Below, piece by piece: positions 1 through 5,245 of a stretch of DNA of 5,245 bases (position 1 is its first letter; each line of letters opens with the position of its first letter). A model generated the notes under the pieces. It was not told the origin of the DNA, did not search any database, and saw nothing but the letters and a program-made list of their open reading frames with translations. Source of the DNA: an uncultured Armatimonadota bacterium. Lineage in GTDB: Bacteria > Armatimonadota > Fimbriimonadia > Fimbriimonadales > Fimbriimonadaceae. The stretch spans positions 1-5,245 of the forward strand of contig CAMLEL010000205.1 in NCBI GenBank assembly GCA_946478935.1, in the 5' to 3' direction. The position numbers and the translations under genes were made by a program.

Positions 1-2148
1 GAGAGCGAAGCCGCCTGGTTTATCGGTTTGGATCAGAGCTTTTGCGGTATCCCCGATTTCATAATTCTTCTGATCGAGGGTTACTGCCAACTTGCCTCCC
101 GGACGCATGGCGACTCCAGAGCCTTCAACGTAAAAGTAGGCGCTCGACTCGATCTCGTTCTTCATCGCATCCACCGCGATTGCCTTGAAAACCAGCGACC
201 CAGGCTGCTTCGGCGCGTAATTTAGCTTGGCGACGCCTTCCGAATCAGTCGTCGCATTGAGCGTCTCGATCGGCTCAAAGGTGACCTTATCGCCCGACCA
301 ATTGTCCTCGCCCGCCACGACGCGGATCTGCTGATTCGCAATGGGTTGACCGTCTTCATGAGACGTTGCTTTCACGGTCAACTCGACCGATTGCCCGACT
401 TGGCCCAGATAGTCTGAAGTCTCGATTGACGTCTCGAACAGCCCACGCGTGACCTTGACGCTTCCGCTGCCCTCAAAATACTTGTCACCTTCGTCAGCCG
501 CTGAAACCAGGACGTTATAGGTGTAATCCGTGTCGGAACCGTAAATCTGCTCTTCGGGCCGCTTCGTATCGAACGAAATGATCGCCTCACCATTGGCATC
601 GGATACAGACTCGATGTCCTCCACTCCTTCGCCCGATCCGCTTTCATCGGCATACTCTTCGCCATATTCCGATTCCCAGGACCACCTTGGGCTACGGGAG
701 ACGTATGCCGAAATCTTGGCTCCCACAACCGGTCCCCCGTGGTAGTACTCACAGGAAATTTTGAATTGAGCACGCTGACCGAAGACGTAGAACGATTTCT
801 CCGGCTTGACCGTGATTTTGAATTCGGGCTTTCGATAGGCGGCAAGGCGGATATCCAAGCGACCCTCGCCTCCCGGACCGTCCGTCACGAGCGTGTACAC
901 ACCCGGTTTGGACTCTCTGTTTGGCGTGAATTTCCCGTGGAAGGTCCCCCGCGCCGACACCGCGGCGTTAAAGGAGTGGACGAGGTTGTCATCAGGATCC
1001 CGCACCTCGCACTTGACCACGCCTTGTCGAGGAACTTGGAAATCGACGCCCGATAGGACGCGAGCAATTCCCTTGAATTGAATCTGATCCCCGGGGCGGT
1101 AAACAGGCCGATCCGAATACAGAAAAACGCGTCCGGCGCCATCCGTAGACTCGTCAGAGTCAACGTAGTAATCGACCACGGCAACTGAGTCGTCCTTTTT
1201 GGCAACCAGGAGCTGTTGACTGTTTTGCGATCTCTGAACCGGCAGTCGCCCATCTGGAGCCGTGAGACCGATCTGCTTGAGACCCCCGTCGGTCGCGAGG
1301 CCGATCGCCGCGCGCTCGATCGGCTGACCTGTTTCAAGATCCGCAACAAAGCACATCGACTGCTTTTCGCCTGCTTTTGCAACCATGCCGATCTTTGAAA
1401 CATTCACGAATGCTCCACGGTCAACCTTGCCAGCTCGGCATCGAATCCAATAGAAGCCTTGCGGAAGCGGATCGAGCGCAACCGCCTCGACAAAGACGCC
1501 CTCAGCATCGCGCTTCGTGATTTCGTGCTTCAGCGAGCGAACTTTTTGACCGAAGGTCGCCGGATCCTGAGGCGTTCTCGCGTACCTTGAGAAGGCTTCG
1601 AGCAGATTCCGAATGCTGCCCTTCTTCACCACTTCCGTCAGATTGAGTCGATAGACGTCGACGGCCATGGTTTCATTGGCAAGGAATCCGTCGGCCTGAA
1701 AACTCGGTGACTCGCTCGGTAGGAAGACCCTCTGACTCGTATTCAAATTGAGATATGGCTCGTCAGGATTCATGGCGAGTTCAACAGAGGTCGGCTCGCC
1801 TTCCGCTACACTGATCCGCTGAGCATCCAATCGATGGGCCACACCATACGCATAGATGGTGTAGTCACCAGCCGGCAAGTTCTTAATGAGGAACCGGCCA
1901 TCAGCATCCGTTTCAAGCGTTTTGCGGCGCGCAGCATCATTTTCGTGTTCGCTCGTCGGGCTGATGTTGACCACCACCCCTTTAATCGCACGACCATTCT
2001 CCTTGAGGGTGACTTTGCCTTCCAATCCACCGATTGCGACTTCCTCGGTAATCCCGAACGAGAGGAGAGCCGCCGCAAGCATCGAACCGACGATCATCGC
2101 TAACGCTCGTGTCGAGGCAGCGGCACGTGTGACGAATCTTGGACTCAT
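1..2148 (-). CDS. Alpha-2-macroglobulin family protein, exported, N-terminal 716 residues (C-terminus beyond window)
   Basis: The minus-strand frame is open from the ATG at 2148 to the window edge, giving 716 residues without a stop. Residues 1-36 look like a signal peptide: arginines at 4, 8 and 14, then a hydrophobic stretch at 15-32. No lipobox cysteine is visible, so a soluble or N-anchored periplasmic protein is more likely than a lipoprotein. Residues about 41-116 form a carboxypeptidase-regulatory-like beta-sandwich (DADGRF at 81-86, LPAGDYTIYAYG at 91-102). MG-type domains follow: about 125-245, 247-330 (KIGMVAKAGE, then VADLETGQP at 268-276), 340-436 with DRPVYRPGD at 346-354, from AYRKPEF at 437 to about 570, and another from about 571. 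The last residues (Y696 EIGDTAKALI) look like the start of the next conserved block. Bacterial members usually run to about 1500-1900 residues and are thought to trap or inhibit attacking proteases in the periplasm; some carry a CxEQ thioester, which would lie outside this window. The start is supported by an SD-like GGAG and the ATGA overlap with the upstream gene. Family assignment is firm; thioester status is unknown. Confidence 0.93.
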   Translation of the reverse strand, partial: MSPRFVTRAAASTRALAMIVGSMLAAALLSFGITEEVAIGGLEGKVTLKENGRAIKGVVVNISPTSEHENDAARRKTLETDADGRFLIKNLPAGDYTIYAYGVAHRLDAQRISVAEGEPTSVELAMNPDEPYLNLNTSQRVFLPSESPSFQADGFLANETMAVDVYRLNLTEVVKKGSIRNLLEAFSRYARTPQDPATFGQKVRSLKHEITKRDAEGVFVEAVALDPLPQGFYWIRCRAGKVDRGAFVNVSKIGMVAKAGEKQSMCFVADLETGQPIERAAIGLATDGGLKQIGLTAPDGRLPVQRSQNSQQLLVAKKDDSVAVVDYYVDSDESTDGAGRVFLYSDRPVYRPGDQIQFKGIARVLSGVDFQVPRQGVVKCEVRDPDDNLVHSFNAAVSARGTFHGKFTPNRESKPGVYTLVTDGPGGEGRLDIRLAAYRKPEFKITVKPEKSFYVFGQRAQFKISCEYYHGGPVVGAKISAYVSRSPRWSWESEYGEEYADESGSGEGVEDIESVSDANGEAIISFDTKRPEEQIYGSDTDYTYNVLVSAADEGDKYFEGSGSVKVTRGLFETSIETSDYLGQVGQSVELTVKATSHEDGQPIANQQIRVVAGEDNWSGDKVTFEPIETLNATTDSEGVAKLNYAPKQPGSLVFKAIAVDAMKNEIESSAYFYVEGSGVAMRPGGKLAVTLDQKNYEIGDTAKALIQTDKPGGFAL

Positions 2149-3551
2149 GACAATTGCTCCGATGGAGATGGATCCGGTCGAGACATCAGCGCGATAAGCA
2201 GTCCGAGCACGAGGGCGCACCCGGCGATCCAGTAAAACGCAATCTGCTTGGACTCGCGCGTGAGATCGAGCAGCTTCGCAAGCCAGTCGTAGCTGACAAC
2301 CACGATTGAGGCGCTGCCACCGACGAAAAGAATGGGCAATGGCGTACTCGCTCCCCGGAGAGCTTCAACAAAGGCAGCGAACCCAAGACCTGCCACGAAT
2401 CCGACCATCCCCTTGGCTCCCAAAATTACCGCCATCGCGACGGGCAGCGCGCCCAGGGCGATTGCCCAAAGCAGCCGCCCGACGCTCGTTTCAGCGCCGC
2501 CGCGTTGACGCCTTGCGATCCATTCACCCGGAAGCAATGCGGCAACCATTCCGAACGCGAGTCCAATCACCGCATAGTGCTGACCAATATCCAGCGCTCG
2601 CACAGCGTCGACATGCGATTCACGAAGTACCCGATAGAAAACCAGGCCCAGGAGTGGCCCAACTGCCAAAAGCGCCCGATGGTTGCCGAACATCAGCAGA
2701 GTCAGAACCGCCCCGAGCGCAGCGAGTGACATCCCGAAACCCCGCTGGTAAGAGAATGCGAGCGTGGCAATACCGATCCAAACTACGGCGGCAATCACAA
2801 CGGAAAAGGAATCTTCTTGGGCCTCCGGTCGGACCAACCAATGCGTGATGGCCGCTGCCAACACGGCACCATCGAAGATCAGCCATGCCTCAGTGCTCTC
2901 GACGAGCCGGGTGCCGGCCACATAACCCAGGATCAACAGGATGAACACGCCGAGCCATCCGGGTAGAAACTCCAAGAATTGCGAACCCCGCTTCTCTGAC
3001 CGATTGGAGACCAGGCCAATCAGGGCCGCGATCGCAGCCGCCACTCCCATGATCGTGCCAGCCAGGTTGCCCACTTCGTTTTGCAGCGCCTTTCCTCCCA
3101 AAAAGTCCGAGGCCAGGATGACGATGGCAAAAGCTGCCGTTGCCGCCGGCAACGAAAGTTTTTGGGAATGAAGGTCTCCAACCAACCATGCGCCGAAGGT
3201 CAGCCCCACCAATACTGCGAACTGGATGACGTCGCGCTGTGAGGGGTCAGTCCACTGAAGAACGCCTGCGAGGCCCGCGGCAATGCCAATCGCGGCGGCG
3301 GCTGAGCCATCGCGATAGGACTCTACCAACCTCAGCCCCACCGCCAAGAGAATGGAGATGCCGCAAGCCACGGCCGCTGGCAGCATGAACGCATAGTCGT
3401 CCTTCCAGATGAATCCCGCAATGACAACGCCGGCGGCAAGGAGAATAGCGAAAACCGAGCTTCCGCCTTCCGGTCGCTTGGTCGGTCGCGGGGACAATAC
3501 CAACGCAATCACGGCGATGGCAACGGCGAGCAGAGGAAAAGCGGTATTCAT
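2145..3551 (-). CDS. Polytopic integral membrane protein of unknown function, 468 aa
   Basis: I do not recognise the family. The protein is overwhelmingly hydrophobic, rich in Ala, Gly, Leu, Val and Ile, with about 15-17 candidate membrane segments. Approximate positions are 4-20, 31-48, 53-75, 83-100, 108-125, 133-150, 160-182, 196-214, 222-240, 248-266, 271-289, 292-308, 323-343, 356-377, 379-397, 404-420 and 437-456. Short charged loops separate them: PRPTKRPEGG at 21-30, SNRSEKRGS at 182-190, RRQRGG at 347-352. The N-terminus is hydrophobic and there is no soluble domain. No nucleotide-binding, haem-binding or protease motif was seen. The ATG at 3551 is the only usable start: upstream in frame the next stop comes within about 50 bases, with no ATG, GTG or TTG between. 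No Shine-Dalgarno match precedes it. The TGA stop overlaps the ATG of the macroglobulin gene by four bases, so the two are probably one transcript and translationally coupled. Transport or envelope assembly are possible roles, but this is context only. Confidence refers to the gene being real, not to a function. Confidence 0.9.
   Translation of the reverse strand: MNTAFPLLAVAIAVIALVLSPRPTKRPEGGSSVFAILLAAGVVIAGFIWKDDYAFMLPAAVACGISILLAVGLRLVESYRDGSAAAAIGIAAGLAGVLQWTDPSQRDVIQFAVLVGLTFGAWLVGDLHSQKLSLPAATAAFAIVILASDFLGGKALQNEVGNLAGTIMGVAAAIAALIGLVSNRSEKRGSQFLEFLPGWLGVFILLILGYVAGTRLVESTEAWLIFDGAVLAAAITHWLVRPEAQEDSFSVVIAAVVWIGIATLAFSYQRGFGMSLAALGAVLTLLMFGNHRALLAVGPLLGLVFYRVLRESHVDAVRALDIGQHYAVIGLAFGMVAALLPGEWIARRQRGGAETSVGRLLWAIALGALPVAMAVILGAKGMVGFVAGLGFAAFVEALRGASTPLPILFVGGSASIVVVSYDWLAKLLDLTRESKQIAFYWIAGCALVLGLLIALMSRPDPSPSEQLS
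2157..2160 (-). promoter_or_regulatory. Ribosome binding site for the macroglobulin gene
   Basis: Read on the minus strand, GGAG lies eight bases before the ATG at 2148-2146. It sits inside the last codons of the upstream membrane-protein gene. It is the clearest Shine-Dalgarno match at any of the four gene starts here and supports the chosen start. Together with the ATGA overlap it allows both coupled and independent initiation. Confidence 0.7.
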
Positions 3552-3637
3552 ATGGCGATTAGCGTTTGGCCCATTCTCGAACGAGATACGTCCAACTTAC
3601 ACCCAAGTAACGTTGGAATGCGGGGGAATCGCAAAAA

Positions 3638-3667
3638 ATTATCAAAGTCAACGACTAACCCGGTTAA
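3638..3667 (-). promoter_or_regulatory. Candidate sigma-70-type promoter for the membrane protein / macroglobulin pair
   Basis: On the minus strand, TTAACC (3667-3662) and GATAAT (3643-3638) are separated by 18 bases. They match the -35 and -10 consensus at 4 of 6 and 5 of 6 positions. Transcription would start near 3631 and leave a leader of about 80 bases. The assignment rests on consensus similarity alone, and the consensus of this organism's main sigma factor is not known to me. Confidence 0.3.
3646..3666. repeat. Two abutting short dyads in the divergent promoter region
   Basis: AGTC-aac-GACT (3646-3656) is directly followed by TAACC-c-GGTTA (3656-3666), sharing the base at 3656. Both lie almost entirely within the spacer and -35 element of the candidate minus-strand promoter. 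Such a position would suit a repressor or activator site. The arms are only four and five bases, so chance is a real alternative. Confidence 0.3.
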
Positions 3668-3729
3668 GCTCATGGAGCGATCCTGCATCGTGCCTAGCAA
3701 ATTTCGACCATACGAAACCAAAATAGGCT

Positions 3730-4626
3730 GTGAAAGCAATCGTTGGCGTGGATGCGGCCGGTTTCGCTGAGCCCGCAGTTCGACTCTTGGCGCGAATGGA
3801 GTTTCCCGACCTGAAGGCGACGCTCCTCAACGTTGCCGATTTGGTGATGCCCTATACGTCATTCGGCGTGGCTCCCACCATGGAGCCGACGAACCAGATT
3901 GTGGAAGGTTTGCGCCACGCCGGCCTGGAAGCCGTCGAGGATGCGCAGCAAATCGCGCGCACTTTCGGACTGGAAGCGGATACCGAGGTCCTTTCGGGCC
4001 CCAGTACGATCATGCTTCTGGATCGAGCTGAAGCGGTCAAGGCAGACCTAATCGCAGTCGCCAGCACGCGGAAGGGGTTCCTTGCGACCACATTCACCGG
4101 CAGTATGAGTCGCAGCATCGTTTCCAGCTCACGAATCCCTGTTTTGGTTGCCAAGGAGGGCGTCCTTGAGTCAGGCCCGGTGGTGGCGACCCTTGCAACC
4201 GACCACTCCGAATATGCCGGACGGGCGATTGACCAATTCTTGACGATGGCCCCAAGGGGGATTTCGCACATCCATGTCGTCACTGCCTACGGCGTTTCGG
4301 ACAAGGAGGCAGAACTACTTCACGCAAACATTCCCGCACTCGGTGGCCGTGTTCACGAATACATCGAAGAACAGTTGCAGGAGAGATCTCAAGCTTTGGT
4401 CGGGCGATTGGCTCAACACGGATACAAGGCTGACTTTGTGGTCAAAGAAGGAAGTCCGAACAAAGTGATTGCGGAACAGATGCGACAGAACCAATCCGAA
4501 CTTCTCATTCTTGGAGCACAGGGGCATGGTTTCATTGAGCGGATGTTCGTTGGAAGCGTTTCATTCCACCAGCTTGTGGCTGAGCCGTACTCCGTCTTCA
4601 TCTTACGGGACCGCAAATCGGTGTGA
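3730..4626 (+). CDS. Universal stress protein, tandem UspA domains (298 aa)
   Basis: Two UspA-type alpha/beta domains lie in tandem, about residues 1-142 and 149-298, the usual size for a double-domain cytoplasmic stress protein. Each begins with a strand carrying an acidic residue (VGVDAA around D8; LATDHSE around D158) and ends with the family's signature region. In the second domain the ATP-binding pattern G-2x-G-9x-G-S is complete: G262, G265, G275, S276. In the first domain the two leading glycines are replaced by A111 and R114, although G124-S125 remain, so nucleotide binding there is doubtful. Family members bind ATP or act as sensors that promote survival under starvation, oxidative or low-oxygen stress; the target here is unknown. 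Translation is assigned to GTG at 3730 because an in-frame TAG sits just upstream at 3724-3726 and the first beta strand begins immediately. The ribosome site is poor (AGG only two bases before the GTG). The TGA overlaps the GTG of the following cytochrome gene by four bases, implying co-expression. Confidence 0.95.
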   Translation: MKAIVGVDAAGFAEPAVRLLARMEFPDLKATLLNVADLVMPYTSFGVAPTMEPTNQIVEGLRHAGLEAVEDAQQIARTFGLEADTEVLSGPSTIMLLDRAEAVKADLIAVASTRKGFLATTFTGSMSRSIVSSSRIPVLVAKEGVLESGPVVATLATDHSEYAGRAIDQFLTMAPRGISHIHVVTAYGVSDKEAELLHANIPALGGRVHEYIEEQLQERSQALVGRLAQHGYKADFVVKEGSPNKVIAEQMRQNQSELLILGAQGHGFIERMFVGSVSFHQLVAEPYSVFILRDRKSV

Positions 4627-5245
4627 AGCTTGCGCACTTAATGTTGGCCATGCTTCCGACCGCCATGATGGCGGTCAGCGCCATCCCGATCCGCCAGAAA
4701 AAGCCGACCTATGCGGAACATATTCGGCCGATCCTCGAACGTAAATGCACGCCGTGTCATCAGGCTGGTGGCATGGGACCCTTTGAGCTTTCGACTTTTG
4801 AGCAAACCCGCCGACACCATGTGCTGATTCGGCAGGTCGCTCTGACGTCTCAAATGCCGCCCATCGATGCCAGTTCGGACTTCGGCAAATTCTCCGCTAT
4901 TGAAGGACTGACGCCGCCCGAACTGAGTCAAATCCAGGATTGGGTCCGGCTCGGCATGCCCGAGGGCAGGAAGACACCACCTATCTCGCTGCCACCAAGC
5001 AAAAAGGACCCAATCCGTGAAGTCGAATTGCTCATTGGGAAAGGGCAGTACATTCGGGCGGAGGGCTCATCTGTCGTCGTCACTTTCGCGATCGATGTTC
5101 CGGCATCAATCCAAGGTCTGGTTGGATTCCACTTCGTTCCAAATGCTCCACGAGCGGTCAGACAGGTGGCAATGGCCATTCAACGGAAGGGGCATCCAAT
5201 TCCATATGCGGACGGCGCAATCCATTCCGGTGCGCCAGTCCTGGC
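4623..5245 (+). CDS. Exported cytochrome c domain protein with possible monooxygenase-like C-terminal region, partial (first 207 residues)
   Basis: The frame starts at GTG 4623, overlapping the stress-protein stop (GTGA), and runs open to the window edge. Residues 1-20 are a signal peptide: K2, a hydrophobic core rich in Leu, Met and Ala, and a plausible signal peptidase I site after V18-S-A20. The cytochrome c domain follows at about 28-115: YAEHIRPIL, the haem-attachment motif C42-T-P-C45-H46, the GGMGPFELSTF block (49-59), the probable axial methionine M78 in QMPP, and a closing helix with IQDWVRLGMPEG (104-115). This layout is typical of periplasmic cytochromes fused to copper type II ascorbate-dependent monooxygenase-like domains. 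Residues 131-188 (EVELLIGKGQYI, VTFAIDVP, GFHFVPNAPRAV) resemble the start of such a domain by pattern only. The position where that family carries a His-His pair appears to read R180-Q181. ATG codons at 4641, 4650, 4665 and 4668 are alternative starts, but would remove K2 and shorten the export signal. The cytochrome assignment is strong; the C-terminal one is tentative. Confidence 0.92.
   Translation, partial: MKLAHLMLAMLPTAMMAVSAIPIRQKKPTYAEHIRPILERKCTPCHQAGGMGPFELSTFEQTRRHHVLIRQVALTSQMPPIDASSDFGKFSAIEGLTPPELSQIQDWVRLGMPEGRKTPPISLPPSKKDPIREVELLIGKGQYIRAEGSSVVVTFAIDVPASIQGLVGFHFVPNAPRAVRQVAMAIQRKGHPIPYADGAIHSGAPVL
4658..4676. repeat. Perfect inverted repeat, 9-base arms, 1-base centre, inside the cytochrome signal-peptide codons
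   Basis: GACCGCCAT and ATGGCGGTC flank a single G at 4667. In RNA it could fold as an eight-pair, GC-rich stem with a three-base loop about 35 bases after the GTG start. It covers codons 12-18, in the hydrophobic part of the signal peptide. It may tune early translation or RNA stability, or it may be a by-product of repeated Ala/Met codons. Confidence 0.5.

Larger units (their letters stand above)
3552..3729. promoter_or_regulatory. Divergent intergenic region between the two gene pairs
   Basis: This 178-base stretch separates the start of the membrane-protein gene (minus) from the start of the stress-protein gene (plus), so it must hold promoters for both directions unless longer leaders are used. 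It is more AT-rich than the flanking genes in its middle part (about 3630-3670). A plausible minus-strand promoter is listed separately. On the plus strand only a weak candidate is seen: TTGGAA at 3613-3618 and AATTAT at 3637-3642, spaced 18 bases. This would overlap the minus-strand promoter face to face. No tRNA, riboswitch or terminator hairpin was recognised. Confidence 0.6.

Noticed and set aside
1..60. Possible end or frameshift of the macroglobulin gene near the window edge
   Set aside because: The minus-strand frame remains open to base 1 with family-like sequence (EIGDTAKALIQTDKPGG), so the gene is simply cut by the window.
378..845. 155-residue minus-strand frame
   Set aside because: It is a different-frame shadow of the macroglobulin gene, rich in Arg and Ser with no domain. 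The in-register frame shows continuous MG-domain sequence across the same bases.
885..1403. 172-residue minus-strand frame
   Set aside because: Another shadow of the macroglobulin gene. The real frame here encodes the DRPVYRPGD motif.
2306..2848. 180-residue plus-strand frame
   Set aside because: It lies antisense to the membrane-protein gene, and its Arg/Pro/Gln-rich composition is typical of the reverse strand of hydrophobic codons.
3138..3154. Perfect 8-1-8 inverted repeat (CGTTGCCG-c-CGGCAACG)
   Set aside because: It lies deep inside an alanine-rich membrane segment of the 468-residue gene, far from any start or stop. It is best explained by GC-rich codon repetition and serves as a reminder of the chance level.
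3852..4283. 143-residue minus-strand frame
   Set aside because: It is antisense to the universal stress protein, which has clear family motifs on the plus strand.
4638..4931. 97-residue minus-strand frame
   Set aside because: It is antisense to the cytochrome gene, whose plus-strand frame carries the signal peptide, CxxCH and QMPP motifs.

Overview
The window holds two divergent gene pairs that share a 178-base upstream region (3552-3729). It is gene-dense, of moderately high GC, and looks like chromosomal sequence from a free-living Gram-negative-type bacterium. Three things point this way: an exported alpha-2-macroglobulin-like protein, an exported c-type cytochrome of the CxxCH + 'MPP' type joined to a possible monooxygenase-like region, and a two-domain universal stress protein. 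Such combinations are familiar from Planctomycetota, Acidobacteriota, Verrucomicrobiota and Armatimonadota. That placement is an inference from protein style, not a marker-gene result. No rRNA, tRNA, CRISPR array, insertion sequence or phage gene was seen.

Left arm, minus strand, read from about 3551 down to 1. The first gene (3551-2145) encodes a 468-residue polytopic membrane protein with about 15-17 hydrophobic segments that I cannot assign to a family. Its stop codon overlaps the start of the next gene in an ATGA arrangement. The second gene (2148 down to the window edge) encodes the first 716 residues of an exported alpha-2-macroglobulin family protein. It has a signal peptide, a carboxypeptidase-regulatory-like beta-sandwich, then macroglobulin (MG) domains with the hallmark motifs DRPVYRPGD and AYRKPEF. 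The bait region, any thioester (CxEQ) and the receptor-binding part lie beyond the window. No stop codon interrupts this frame, so the region from 1 to about 2148 is entirely coding even though it is open at the edge.

Right arm, plus strand. A GTG-started gene (3730-4626) encodes a tandem universal stress protein whose second domain keeps the ATP-binding motif while the first has lost it. Its stop overlaps the GTG start of the next gene (GTGA). That gene (4623 to the window edge) encodes an exported mono-haem cytochrome c domain followed by the beginning of a region resembling the ascorbate-dependent copper monooxygenase fold, apparently without the usual His-His copper pair.

Taken together, the left arm looks like a cell-envelope unit (membrane protein plus periplasmic protease-trap-like protein) and the right arm like a stress/redox unit. 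Both arms use four-base start/stop overlaps, which suggests translational coupling within each pair. Nothing in the window demands a new system. The most open questions are the unassigned membrane partner of the macroglobulin, and the cytochrome fusion with a possibly non-copper C-terminal part.
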